64,000 bases of DNA from Phoenix dactylifera. Lineage: Eukaryota; Streptophyta; Magnoliopsida; Arecales; Arecaceae. The position numbers and the translations under genes are program-made. The number at the start of each line of letters is the position of its first letter. Positions within the stretch are counted from its first letter, which is position 1. The notes below the pieces were generated by a model. It was not told the origin of the DNA. It ran no database searches and saw nothing but the letters and a program-made list of their open reading frames with translations. The stretch is taken from assembly GCF_009389715.1 (NCBI RefSeq), contig NC_052392.1:29462592-29526591 (forward strand), written 5' to 3'. Of this stretch, positions 21,987-33,222 are shown piece by piece.

Positions 21987-23300
21987 GAGCTGTCCATCAC
22001 CTTTATGTATATTTTATCTTAGTTATTCATTACCATTTGTTTCTAGAATGAGTGTATATGAGTATTTGTATCATTTTATTAGAATTGGAGGTTTGGAACT
22101 GAATACATGCATTGTATATTTGATCTGATAGCCGAAGTTTGGGTCATGATCATGTTTGTGTCAAAGTTTTAAAATCTCTAACACATTATATATTGATCCG
22201 GATGCCAGATCAGCTCTGTTTTATGTGATACAATTGCGTGTTGATGTGATTCACATAAATTTTCTATTTTGTCCATGCCATACAATCAACCTATTTGGAT
22301 CGCAAACTAGTGTAGTTTTTTGTTTTTTTAGACTACAAGGGACTATTTCCCACCTTTGGAGGCTAACTCTAACCGAAGTTTGAAACCTCGACCTCATGGG
22401 AGCAAGCTCTCAATGGAGTCTTTAACATCTCATATACTTGAACCCTGCCAATATTGTTATTGCCTATTATAAGAAAAATAATGATCATTGTTTGTCTAGT
22501 TTAATATTGTAATTTGGATTTTCCAAATGTAAAATGGAAAAATTATTTTTTACCCCTTGGTTTGATTGTAAATTAGTGATTAATTTTTGGCCATGTTTCA
22601 TTTGCCTCAGCCCTTCCTATGTGTGTACTTGTGCCTTGTTTAGCACATATTCATTCCTACGTGCACAATTTGCCTATTTATACACAGTTAAGATTATTTT
22701 GTATGCACTTGTATCTTATCTTGTGCATATTTGAAATTAAAAAAGGATTAGGGTAAATTTATGATTAACTTGTCATAAATTCTAACTGTTAAATGGCAAA
22801 CAACTGTCAATGGACTGAATTGGTAAAGTGTTTTAGTATTGATGCAAAAGATCTAGTTTCAAGTCATGCCTTCACAACAATTCATGATCTCATTGAACTA
22901 TTAATCAACGTTTCTATCCTTTCCTTGGAAAAATAACAAGAAGAAGAATAATAATAAAGTTCAGGCTACCCGGTCCTAGTTGTTATAAAAGAAAGAAGTT
23001 GTTAAATAGCAGAAAACTTCTGATTCTTTTACTTTTTGTTTTTGAAGAAATTGACAACTGATTTTTATTCTAAATTAATGTAACCTTTTAGACTTTTATT
23101 TGCCTTATAATCCACAAATCGGCCTCGGCTCTTCATCTCCGATCATCACGGAATGCTGGACTTGGGAACTTCCCGCAAGGCTCTAGAAAGCATCACCTCC
23201 CGTTGTATTTAAGGGAGAGAGTGGCCAAATTTGTACATGAGAGTTCTAAAAATTAAGGGACAATAAAATGACTCATAGAAAGATCAAGACATTATTTTTT
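21987..23300. other. Intergenic DNA after DUF1262 paralogue 3
   Basis: AT-rich; no recognised gene. A T-rich stretch followed by ACTACAAGGGACTATTTCCC near 22320-22400 may be a retroelement tail but cannot be assigned. Confidence 0.3.
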
Positions 23301-24480
23301 GATGTCATAACTGTCACAATCTAGGACTTTACCCAAAAAGGCTAACTAGGAGGTATTCTTTGGATTCTTTAATCCTGTATAAGTATCCAAGATCTCTACG
23401 GCGAATAACCAATATGGAACTAAACACATGCTTATACGGATTCTCACATACTTCCCCCGTTCAAGGCCTCACGTCTTCGTCAAGCTAGGAGTTCAAATCC
23501 ATTCAAATCTAATCATAAGTACTACGATCGGCCCGTGGTCAGCTTTAATGAACCTGTGTTGCAGTATCCTTTAGTCTATATAGGCTATGAGATGTCCTCT
23601 AGTCCACACAAGCTATGGGTTGAGTTCGCTCTGATATCATTTATCATAACCCAAAATTTCATCCAAAAAGGCTAGCCAAAAAGTATTCTTTGGATATTTT
23701 AGTTATGTATAAGTTGCCAACATCTCCTCAACGAGTAACTAATGTGGGACTAAACACACACCCGCACGGATTCTCACAATAACCTTACTACAACACTAAA
23801 GAAGAACTAGATGTGCTTCTTGCAAACCTTTGATGACAAGTAATTAATCTCGATGGGAAGATCCCTATAAGTACTCTAGGATAACTTAGGGACTAAGTCC
23901 ATTGGATATCCTTTTATAATATGCCTCATCTATCAAAATTAGTTACAGAGTATCAAGATGAGTGTAATCTCCTATTTAGTTATGATAAGATAAGAAAGAG
24001 AATACATTCCTTATCATAACAACCATATTCAAATATTATCGTCATTCTTATCAGAGATCTTCATCTTAAATGTAGAACTCCAAAAAAAAAAATCAAAGCT
24101 TAGTGATTTGTTAGGATGGGCCACATCCAGTTAGGTTCCAAACAGATCATCTAAGGATCTCTGCTGGTGTGTGCTTGGTCTTAGATCATCTATGTATTGG
24201 AAGATCTTGGATACTTATACACAGTCATGGTATCCAAATAATAACTTTTAGTTAGCTTTTTTTGGATAAAGTTTTGGATCGTCACAAATGGTATTAGAGC
24301 CAACGCCTATAGCGCTGGTGCGCTAGAGGATACTCCAGCATGGGCCCATTTGAGTTGACCACGGATTAATTGGGAAGTTTGTAATTAGGTTTGTGGTACT
24401 TATAATTGGATTTGAACTGGAACTTAAGCAAGAGAATATGTGAGGATCCATGCATGTGTATATTTAGTCCCATATTGATT
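23300..24480. repeat. Old repeat complex with direct and inverted copies
   Basis: A segment at about 23313-23460 (CCCAAAAAGGCTAACTAGG, GGTATTCTTTGGATT, GGATTCTCACA) recurs directly at about 23648-23785. It recurs in reverse at about 24200-24465 (AGTTAGCTTTTTTTGGATAA, then AGGATCCATGCATG). GGTATTAGAGCCAACGCC at 24289 resembles a decayed tRNA-Met primer-binding site. This suggests remains of an LTR-type element, not resolvable by eye. Confidence 0.4.
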
Positions 24481-24591
24481 ATGCTTTTTAGAAATATAGT
24501 AAACTATTTTTTGTTAAAATCTCTACTAGCAAAACCTTTATTTTAAAAGCTCTATTAACAAGAGCTCTACTGCCAACAATAATCCCAGATA

Positions 24592-25061
24592 GAGTCAAAA
24601 GACCAAATGGAAAAAGTTCATGTTCTACAAAATTACTTTTAAACAATTTTGGGAAGAGAACTATAGTTGCGATAAGCATTGCTAAGAAGAAAAATGTTGT
24701 GGAGCTATGTGTTGGTGTTACAAGAGAGAGGCATCGCTGAATGGTGACGTAGTCCAAGACAACGCAGAGGTGCTTAATGAGGTGATGTGGCATAGGCCTG
24801 TCGCCTCTGGGACAAGTGATTTGGCTCAAGTCTAGCATTATTGAAAAGGATGAGAAGGGAGAAACAAAGAGGAGTCTAGGTTGGTGGTGATGAGAAGGTG
24901 GAGAGTGTTGAGAGGTAGAAGTTTACGGAGAGAATGGGTGGAAGAAGTGGGATGACTACTTGGTGGTGGAAAGATTTGTTCTGAAAAGATTGGATGGAAG
25001 CTTGGCTCTAACCTGTAATTTTAAGCATACTAATATGATTCGAACTGAATGGGAATGGAAG
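24592..25061 (+). pseudogene. DUF1262 pseudogene (3' half of exon 2)
   Basis: Aligned by eye with 21505-21980 of paralogue 3: AAAAGACCAAATG, TCATGTTCTA, ACAATTTTGGGAAGAG, GATGAGAAGGTGGAGAG, TTGGTGGTGGAAAGATTTGT and ATTCGAACTGAATGGGAATG. Small deletions and stops break the frame repeatedly (for example TGA after ATCGC near 24734), and exon 1 and the first half of exon 2 are absent. The upstream break coincides with the end of the repeat complex at 23300-24480, which may have replaced the missing part. Confidence 0.85.
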
Positions 25062-25500
25062 TCCTCTACCAAGCATTATAAAATCTACTCTTCTTGTTTT
25101 TACCATTTGTTTGTAACATGAGTGCATTAAATGAATACCTATTATGTTGCTGGATTCAGAAAACAGAGTATTTGTTTTTCCCTTGTATTAAAAAGTTAAT
25201 AATGAGTAGGCCCAATCTAGCTTCCATCTCATGCTACCATTTCACTTCTAGTTCCACCACCTCCCTGGATGGATATCTTCTCATTTGAAGTAATTTGGGG
25301 GTGGTGGTGGTGATATCATCTTTGGTTAGGACAGGTAGCATGGGTACGAGGGTGGAGGTGGAGAGGAAGAAGATGGGAAGAGCTGCTAAAGTATTACACG
25401 CTTTACGTTAATATCTTGAAAAGGAACTAAGGGTTCAAAGTTAATGAGAGACTATCCAACTCTAAGGTGTAAACTATGGAACATGATATACGTACACTAT
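25062..25500. other. Flank of the DUF1262 pseudogene
   Basis: No recognised feature. The first part (ACCATTTGTTTGTAACATGAG, about 25100) still resembles the 3' flank of paralogue 3 at about 22030. Confidence 0.35.
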
Positions 25501-25511
25501 AAAAAATATCT

Positions 25512-25608
25512 TGAAATCAAAATTCATGTATTTTGATGGTCTCTAACCTAGTCATTAAATATATGTTAAAATAGATAGTCTAATAGTGGACACATGAATT
25601 TTGATTTC
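25512..25608. repeat. Short inverted repeat (hairpin)
   Basis: GAAATCAAAATTCATGT at about 25512 and ACATGAATTTTGATTTC at about 25591 are perfect inverted complements separated by about 62 bp. It may be the ends of a very small MITE or a hairpin next to the GC-rich LTR fragment that starts at about 25610. Confidence 0.6.
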
Positions 25609-25609
25609 C

Positions 25610-26230
25610 AGAAGGAAACCCCCGAAGCAAAACTAAAAGGGGATCCCCCGGGCTTCGCCTCCTCCGCGTGGCGGCTCTTCGACCTCCGTCGGTTAGCCCC
25701 GGCCGGCCTCTCTCTTTCTTCCTCTCCCTCTCCCTCCCTCCTCTACTCTTTCTCTCTCTTTTCCTCCTCTTCCTTCTCCTTCTCCCCCTCCATGGTTGGT
25801 CTTGGTTTGGTTGCCGGAACTGTGCCGGTCCGCCACCAGTACGACTCGGGATGCCCCAAACCGGGCGGTTCGGAATGGTTTTACCGACCATGCCGAGCCC
25901 CCTCAGATTTTCTCTAGGAGCCAACCCCAAGAATGCTTTGGAGAGCATACTCCTGAGATGAGAAGACCGAGCTCACTCAGATTTCTCTAGGTAGCCAACC
26001 TAGGGATGTCTCGAAGAGCATACTCCCGACATGAGAAGACCAAGCCCACTCGGATTTTCTCTGGGTAGCCACCACAGAGATGCCTTGAAAAGCATACTCC
26101 GAGATGAGAAGATTAGCCATTGTGCCAAAAGGCTTAGCATGCCAACTAACTCCTTTAGGTTGGGAACAACCTAAATAAAAGGACGAGCCCACTCAGAATC
26201 CCTCGCGAGTCGGACTTCGGGAAGATCAGT
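25610..26230. mobile_element. LTR-retroelement fragment with imperfect tandem repeats
   Basis: A GC- and CT-rich start (25620-25790) is followed by three imperfect units of about 80 bp: GAGCATACTCC, then GAGATGAGAAGACC, then CACTCAG and TTTCTCT (about 25890-26120). The style matches 3' internal regions or LTRs of Gypsy Tat-like elements. No ends are defined. Confidence 0.4.
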
Positions 26231-27027
26231 CGAGGAGCCAAAGACATGCTCAAATCTCTGCGAGGAGAGGGGCTCGGTGAGACGACCCGAACTTGAATGA
26301 AGAAATGAACAAAGATGAGCAAAAAACCGAAATCAAGTACTTTGAAAAATTTCTCTGCTTTCATTATCTTGTGGTAAATATATATTAACCTTGACAGAAA
26401 TCGAGCAAAAAGAACCATAGCAAAAGGTTGAGGCGGGGCACGACAACACCTACACTCAAACAAAGAGCAAATAATGTCACGACGCAAATCAAGACCGAAG
26501 TCAGGTATTTGGTAAACTCCTCACTTTCATTAAAGTTGTATCGTTTTACAATGACCTCAACAGAGGCTAAATAAAAAGAAGGTACATCGAGCTCGGCATA
26601 CTTGAGCAAAAAGAAAAAAACAAAGGCTGACAGCCCTAAAACCGACAGTCTTGACAGTTCATGATCATGGCAGCCCCACGTCCAGCATCAGACCTGCACC
26701 GCACTTTGCCATACGGACTGACCCCTACATCGTGGCCATACCACCAACCGCTGCCTGGTGTTATTGCACGTCACATCGGCCCAGTCAACGACAAGGTCGG
26801 CTTTCCTATATAAGGAAAACAACTCAGAGGACTTGAGATACATAATATGCTACTCTTCTCACAGAGGCCTCACTTTGCTAAAATCTCTTCCTTCCGTACT
26901 ATTGCTTTATTGTTCCAATGTAGGAGTCCAGCTTTCAAAGCCTCAACCAGCCTGCTCAGCCCATCTCCAGCCGCCATCAGAGTTGTTCGAGCTACGCTCC
27001 TATCTCGATCCGAATACGGCGGCAACA
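26231..27027 (+). mobile_element. Probable 3' end and LTR of a Gypsy (Tat-like) element
   Basis: A/G-rich repeats (two related blocks near 26290-26360 and 26460-26540, sharing AAATCAAG, GTA and CTTTCATTA) precede an LTR-like stretch. This has a TATA box CCTATATAAGG at about 26805 and ends GGCGGCAACA at 27027. The LTR probably begins near 26640-26660. The TATA-to-end organisation resembles the solo LTRs at 39644-41384 and 49056-51206. Confidence 0.45.
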
Positions 27028-27899
27028 GATACCATGTTTTACTATAATTTAATTATCAAAATATAGTAAATTTAAATCTGCCCATATTTTAAGATGTATA
27101 GATTATAGTTCTTAAAATGAACTTTTAATTTATATGTCCTATCGTGTATTTTATTGTACTAATGCATTTTATACAATTCATTTTATACCAACATGATAGG
27201 TTAAAGACGGTCAAAATATATAAATTTTAATTTATAAATATTTTTTGCAGATCATATTAAATGATTTGAATTTTCGATTTATATGATCTATTATTTTCGA
27301 TTTAGTTAAACATTGACATCCCACAACCTACATATCCAGTTATCTATCATTATCATTATCGTCGTCTTCTCTTCCTTCCGCTTTTTTTTCAGAAAATTTC
27401 ATGAGGAAACTTTCTGCAAATCTGTTGTGCCAAATGCTTGCAGGCAGATCTCATTGCTTTCAAGGAGCATGCTACTAAGTAACCCAGTCTTGTTAATTCT
27501 TCTATCTAGGTTGATACCAATAAACCTTAAGTGAAAGTAAAATCAACTAAGACAGCCTGTGATGAGAATTTTATAAGGAAATTCATGGTAGGCCCATGCA
27601 AAGAACAAAGAAAAAGAAAAAGAAAGAAGATTGATTGGCAATATTATGCAAGATATACTATGATTATTTATAGAAAAAGTGCATTCACCTAAAACATGTT
27701 GATACGGAGGAGCATCTTAAATACTATTTGGCACAACACCATAAAAACAAACATGCAAGACAGAGCTCCTATACTTCATGCCTTATGGGTTGCTTGGGCA
27801 TGAAAGAAGCTGACAAGTTTTCCCATGTTTTAAGGGCAAAAACCACAGATAAAGTAATCAAATGAAAACTTTGCCCTTTGAAGCCACCACACAGAGGAA
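27028..27899. other. AT-rich intergenic stretch
   Basis: No gene or element ends recognised. Confidence 0.3.
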
Positions 27900-28200
27900 A
27901 GCCTCCTCTTTCTTTCTTTCTTTTCTTTTCCTTCTTTTTTTTTTTTTCTTTTTTTTCGCGCTAAGAGAGGTGGATCATACTAGATGAGTACGGATGCACC
28001 CAATAAAATCAAAAAAAAATACTTCAGAGTGTCGAGGGTAACTTTTTATCTCCAATCCATATGGTACTATCTGAGTAACTGGCAATGCAGCCATCCAGTT
28101 TGCGGCCCCATTAGCTTTACGGAAGACATGCTTGACCTGGAAGGCTCCTCCATTTATCACTATTGCTCAGATATCTCGAAGTAAAGGGTAAACGCAACCG
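27900..28200 (-). pseudogene. 5'-truncated LINE: end of RNase H and poly(A) tail
   Basis: The minus strand from about 28200 reads LLRDI, then FQVKHVFRKANGAANWMA and ends DFIGCIRTHLV. This is the same tail as the large LINE (HVCRKVNCAADWVA, then DFVGRIHTRRV, 56135-56326). It is followed on the minus strand by an A-rich tail (T tracts at 27900-27957 in plus view). It has stops and is dead. Confidence 0.8.
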
Positions 28201-31180
28201 CTATCCTTGGATATATATTTGAAAAATTAATATAATGCAACGTAACGCCAAATTAATAATCAAAGGAGCACCTATTTTTAAGTTGACAGGTGTTTCCAAA
28301 AGTGCCCCATTTTAGGGCATATAAAATTTTGGGGTCCCCCTCCCCCCCAACCCTTAATGATTCAAGCCCGAAGGGTTGCAAGCCTTTGTTGGGACAGTGG
28401 AAGCCCACCCATGTCTTACCATGTGTCCGCGTTATCCGGGTGCCCCAATAGGAACATGTGATTTAGGGCACCTCGCAAACCTAGAGTACAGTAATAGTAC
28501 ATGTACCTAAGTGCGTGTCCCTTAATTCACGCATAAATTAATATATGTACTCCCGTAGGTCTAGGAAAAGGCGTAGACCACCCCGCTTGCTTTCCCGTAA
28601 CTCGTGGCAGGCGAATCAAGGGGCTGACATCATGGGCATGGGTGGAAACTACAGAGATCTTTCCTCGCACCTACAGAAGTTTTGGAAAAATACAAAGTAG
28701 ATGAATGGCTTCAAAATATTTTCCTCCGTGAATTTGTCTAGTTACCCAGAAGGTCGTTGTGGCCCTAATTCAAGTTTGTTTCAGGTCTAAGATTTGAATC
28801 TATTTTATTTCATCAATCAATCAATTAATTAAAAATATATATTAAAGGAAATAAAAATGATTTAAAAATATAGATCTATATGTTCATATCTAATAAATCT
28901 CGAGATATATTCTCTTTCGTAGTTCAATTAGGACACCGGCCAATCAAGACGGAAGCTGCATGGATGAATTGATAAGTTTATCTCTTCATGTTCTATGAAA
29001 GAGGGGACATGTAGTAAGATCTAATCCCAAGTAGGGATTTCTATTTCTTTTGTTTTCATTTCGTATTTATCCTTGGACAAGTATGAAAATTTTGAGATTT
29101 ATTGGTTTACATTGACAAAGGATTGAAGTTTTTTATGTACCATACTAATAATGGGTTTAAAAATTTGTGAATATTCATCAATAAAAGTGAGGTGCCGCCT
29201 TTCTCATCTTAAACACAATTTTGAAAGGGACTTCTTGATAAACTTCTATTGCACCGCTCAATATGGGATGCTACTTTTACATCTCAAAGTTTGTCGTGCA
29301 CAACAAGCATGTCTGAAGTAGAAAATTAGTGTCTGCGTTACGACAAACCTGAAACATATCAAATGGCTAGTAGTAATACAAATCTAAGATTTAACCAAGA
29401 GAAGGTGTAGGTAAGAAAATATAAATATATAAATAAATCTACTTCACTCTATCAGCTTAAGCTTTTATGACAAGTGGTGATTTCAACATGCTAATAAAGA
29501 AAAGTTCAGCTCACATATGAGGAGGAGTGTACAAAATATAAAATATATAAATAAATCTACCTCATTCTATCAAATTAAATTTTTTTTATAATACATAGTT
29601 CTTGAAGTTCCAGTGCATAATAAATTGGTCATCATTCTTCAAAAATATAAAGAAGCAGCCGCACATGGGAATCCAATGCATGGCCCGGGGGAAAAGCCGG
29701 GTTTGGGCTGCTTAGATTTTTTTTTTTTCAGAGGACAAAATGTACTTAGCACCACGACAAAAGGAGAGCTTGGTGGGGGCACGTAGAGCCCTAAAGATTA
29801 GAAGCCCCGACGTGGATACCATGTGAGTTAGCTCTCTCTCTCACACACATCCTCTTTTTTTTTTTTTACCTCAAAGCCGATTGTGAGTAGTAGAAAAAGA
29901 ATTTGCCCCCACATTCATCACCATGTTTTCCGGATCCTGCCAATCCACCTTTTGCACCACCCCAATAATGAGGGAAGAAAAAGAAGTAGAGGAAAATATT
30001 ACCAAAAACCAAAAGAGTTAGATATGAACCACTTGGCCTGAAAGCTACATCACTTCACATGGGGAAGAAAAGGTATTAAGATAGAAAGGAAGCATAGGTT
30101 GTTTTTAGTTGTTATATACTCATCTTCTATCTATCAAATTTTAAATATTTTACATACACAAACTCTAACTTTGTGGTATATAGGTGTACATGTGCAATGA
30201 TATATAATCAATCAAAAGTTTTAAACAATCTTTTCTCCATTCACCATTTCACAACACATTAGATTTATTCATTGTTGAGAATGAGCCCACAAATCTCCCC
30301 AATAATAGTCAATCTTGGCATTTTTCTCGTTGGAATTAACAATACCAATTGAAACAGGATCAACAAGAATAATGGGCATTCGTCTTAGGAAAGTACCCAA
30401 TAAAAAGAACTTAATGGCATGTGACTCTTGGAGTTTTTGAGCAAATAATTATCTTCTAAAGATATTGCCCATACGTTGATAAAAATTTTATTGAAAGATG
30501 TTCTTCAAAATTATCTAAACTCATATGTACAACTATCCTCAAATTTAAAAGAACTCCCATCCCTGCTTCTTCAAGATGAGATTAAGCAAACTCCTACAAA
30601 TCATACTTGTTCCAAGTGAAAAAGGTTACAAAGGTTGAGATGTGTCTCCTAAGAACTAGGAAAAAGCAATTAGACTTGTTTCCCTGAATTTTTAACAACA
30701 TGTATAGGCAATTGGTATGCGCAAACCCATGCTCAGTTGGTGGCAATTTAACATCTAGTATACTGCTATATAGGTTGCTCATGACTTGTTCCTATGTTCA
30801 TATATATATGAAAAAAAGTTAAGGTTTTTCACTTGAAATAATGCCCTACTTGGTGTTGCTTGTGGGAGTGGGCCTTTGGCGCCATGTGAATGCATGTGGC
30901 GTGTCTCTTTCGACACGGGCCCACTGGCTCACCCCACTTCCAATGACCCCAAAATTAATCGCCCTTCCACTTATACCCCCCGTGACTCGGCTCAAATTTC
31001 CTCCCTCATATTTTTTTCTTCTTCCTCTTTCATATTTTGTTCGTATCTGACCCTCTGGTAGCCCTATCAGAGCACACTTCCTACAGCAGTGCGCAACTAA
31101 AGACAAACAAAACTTTCAAATGACCTCAAACCCCATACCTCTTAAGCAAATTGCAGTCACTGTCCCTCCATTATAGACCA
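28201..31180. other. AT-rich intergenic DNA with uncertain repeat traces
   Basis: Two related blocks, about 29407-29470 and 29530-29600, share ATATAAATAAATCTAC, TCTATCA and look like old LTR-end debris. 28290-28500 contains a CCCCC-rich segment and TTAGGGCA motifs. No convincing coding region was found; short ORFs near 30841-31106 have no family signature. Confidence 0.35.
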
Positions 31181-31189
31181 CAATATTAG

Positions 31190-31200
31190 TATAATATAAA
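31190..31200 (+). promoter_or_regulatory. Possible TATA box of the IBH1-like gene
   Basis: TATAATATAAA, about 190 bp before the ATG at 31390. This would give a leader of roughly 160 bases. Confidence 0.45.
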
Positions 31201-31389
31201 GAAGTTCCCATCTAAAGCACACAGCCATCTCTTGCTCGCTCCTCTTCGAGCCTCGCCACCCTGGTACAACTACAACCCAGTAGAATGTGAGAGTGGAGTC
31301 ATGATGTAAGAAAAGCCGCATCGCATTGCTTTTAAGCATAGATACCAAGCCTTTGCCTCTCTAGCTACCTTGCTTTCCCAATCACTACC

Positions 31390-31944
31390 ATGCAAGCCTC
31401 AAACACATTCAAGAAGGCCTTCCTCAAGCGCATGCTCCTGGGGCTCCAGCTAGCTGGTTTCTCATCCAAGAGCATGACCGTCCAAGAGAGAAAGAGCGCC
31501 ATCAAGCTCTCGGCCGATGTCGCCATGGCCTGCGCTAGAGGCAGCGCAAATTGGAGTCGTGCCATCATCGCAGACCTTTCGAAACAGGAGAAGAACAAGG
31601 TCCTTCTGAGGAGCATCCTCCGAAAAGATTACGAGAGGCTGACCAGGCCATGTCACCACACATGGAAGATCCCGAGAAGTAAGAAGATCTTGAAGAGGAG
31701 CTTTAGAGTGTGTTCGAGGAGGAGGAAGGGTCTACGTGCACCACAAGGCCTTGCAACAAGTGTTCTTGCTAGGGTTTTGGTGAAGAAGAGGACTCGGGTG
31801 CTCAAAAGGCTCGTACCAGGCGGCGAGTCCTTGGATGGCTCTTATTTGCTGGATGAGACCTTAGACTATGCCATCTCTCTTCGAGTTCAGGTTGATCTCA
31901 TGCAGCGCCTTTCAAAAGCCTTTGAAGCCTCAAAAGTCGGGTAA
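31390..31944 (+). CDS. Atypical HLH transcription regulator, IBH1-like
   Basis: Unspliced, this is a 184-residue basic protein. The N-terminal KKAFLKRMLLGLQ (8-20), the QERKSAIKLSADVAMACARG stretch (32-51) with NWSRAII (54-60), and the C-terminal HLH (about 124-176: VLARVLVKKRTRVLKRLVPG, loop GGESLDG, helix 2 LLDETLDYAISLRVQVDLMQ) match the IBH1-like group of plant HLH proteins. The family lacks a DNA-binding basic region and acts in the nucleus by dimerising with and antagonising growth-promoting bHLH factors in brassinosteroid-linked cell elongation; that role is family knowledge. The stop TAA lies inside GTAAGT, a strong splice donor at 31941. Splicing to an acceptor at 32106 or 32131 would give a different C-terminus (201 or 196 residues). 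The start codon is the first ATG and is well placed. Confidence 0.85.
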   Translation: MQASNTFKKAFLKRMLLGLQLAGFSSKSMTVQERKSAIKLSADVAMACARGSANWSRAIIADLSKQEKNKVLLRSILRKDYERLTRPCHHTWKIPRSKKILKRSFRVCSRRRKGLRAPQGLATSVLARVLVKKRTRVLKRLVPGGESLDGSYLLDETLDYAISLRVQVDLMQRLSKAFEASKVG

Positions 31945-32161
31945 GTTCAAGCATTACCTCCCTGTAAAATCTGTAATCCTTTCTCATTGCTTAGCCTAAA
32001 TTATCCAAGGGTAAGTTATTAAATTATTTATTTTTGCAGTTTGGTATATTTATATGCATTCATTCAATCCTTCTGCACCCTTCCATTCTCTTTTTTCTGC
32101 CCGCAGATCTCATAACGTATGCACGTTTCAGGCAAGAGAGGATTCATATGCTGACAAATGA
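31941..32161 (+). other. Probable 3' intron and alternative terminal exon of the IBH1-like gene
   Basis: Donor GG|GTAAGT at 31941. Two acceptors are well placed: TCTGCCCGCAG ending at 32106 (adds 17 residues, stop TGA 32159-32161) and GCACGTTTCAG ending at 32131 (adds 12 residues, QERIHMLTNEDF, then TGA). Both have pyrimidine-rich leads. Which one is used, or whether the intron is retained, cannot be decided from sequence alone. Confidence 0.5.
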
Positions 32162-32929
32162 GGATTTCTGAGATGGCTGCCTTTTGGACTCCAAAAACCA
32201 GAAGAGAAAATACCTTCAGACAACTCTGGCCCAACAAAGGTTGCAAAGAGTGTAGCATGGAAGGAAGTTTTATGTACCTTAGCCCGTTATCGCTATTGGA
32301 GAGGGTGAAGTATTTATGTTGGTTTCTATATAAAGACCAAACCGCACAAAAGCACGAGCTTGGGTTTGTTAATGATTGTAAGATTGTATTGTGAAAGAAG
32401 GATGTTAGGGTTTCCAGAGCTTCGGATCACATTTCCTTGCTAATGGCATTATTAGCTAATAAATACAAGAATGATCCCACACGTGACGCGCAGGGAGATA
32501 ATGAAAATGTAAATATAAATTGAATTTCTTCTGAGCATGTGTGGTGTGCAATATTTTTTTTTTTTTTTTTTGTGTGTGTGTGCGTATATGGGAACGATTT
32601 AATTTTCAATTGAATTTTCTCTCTCCTTTTATGTAAATTGAATTTTCAATTGAATTTCCTTTGTGCGGGCACGCATGTGAAATTTTTTGTATGTAAACAC
32701 ATGCAAAATTCCTTTTTCTTTTAACATAACTTTCAAAAATGCCAAATTTTTCTATGAATTTCTTTCTAATTATCTAAATTTTAGAGATGGGTCGAGTTTT
32801 CTCTCTGCTTTCCGTTAAATAGTTATAGAGATAGAATTAGATCATACTATGAACTTAAATAAAGATATCTTATAAAATATCTAAACACAGGAATAACTTT
32901 CCAAATAAAGTTTCTTCTTTTTACTTTTT
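32162..32929. other. 3' flank of the IBH1-like gene
   Basis: 3' untranslated and intergenic DNA. It includes a T(15+) tract followed by (TG)n near 32550-32582 and three copies of a TTGAATTT[T/C] motif near 32600-32660. Confidence 0.35.
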
Positions 32930-33115
32930 GAGAACAGATGGAGGAAGCCCACCAAGACTTCATTAAGAAAATAAAAAAAAAAATATACATGGTTTCCAAA
33001 TGGATTTTTGTGCAAAGAACAACAGCAAGGTCCACCTCAGACATCCATGCGCAGCCTATGACTTGAGCTTTGGCATGAAACAAATTGTGGCTCAAGAGGA
33101 AAGGGTTAAATTATA
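32930..33115 (-). mobile_element. Possible LINE 3' tail remnant
   Basis: The minus strand has CATGCCAAAGCTCAAG, then TTAATGAAGTCTTGGTGGGC, then TTCCTCCAT and CTCAAAAAGTAAAAAG. The TTAATGAAG..GG..CTTCCTCC pattern before an A-rich end is common in plant LINE 3' ends. No domain is visible, so this is tentative. Confidence 0.35.
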
Positions 33116-33124
33116 CAATGGAAA

Positions 33125-33222
33125 CACATGAGAAATCACAAGGAACCATGAAGAACTGATTCCCAGTAGTTTGCACATGAGAAATCACAAGGAACCATGA
33201 GGAACTGATTCCCGGTAGTTTA
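33125..33222. repeat. 49-bp tandem duplication
   Basis: Two units starting CACATGAGAAATCACAAGGA at 33125 and 33174 differ at about three positions. It lies in otherwise unassigned DNA. Confidence 0.85.

Noticed and set aside
26936-27040. Idea that the LTR ends at 27027 and 41384 share a target, because both are followed by TACCATGTTTT
   Set aside because: The match stops after about 11 bases and the wider flanks differ, so coincidence is likely.
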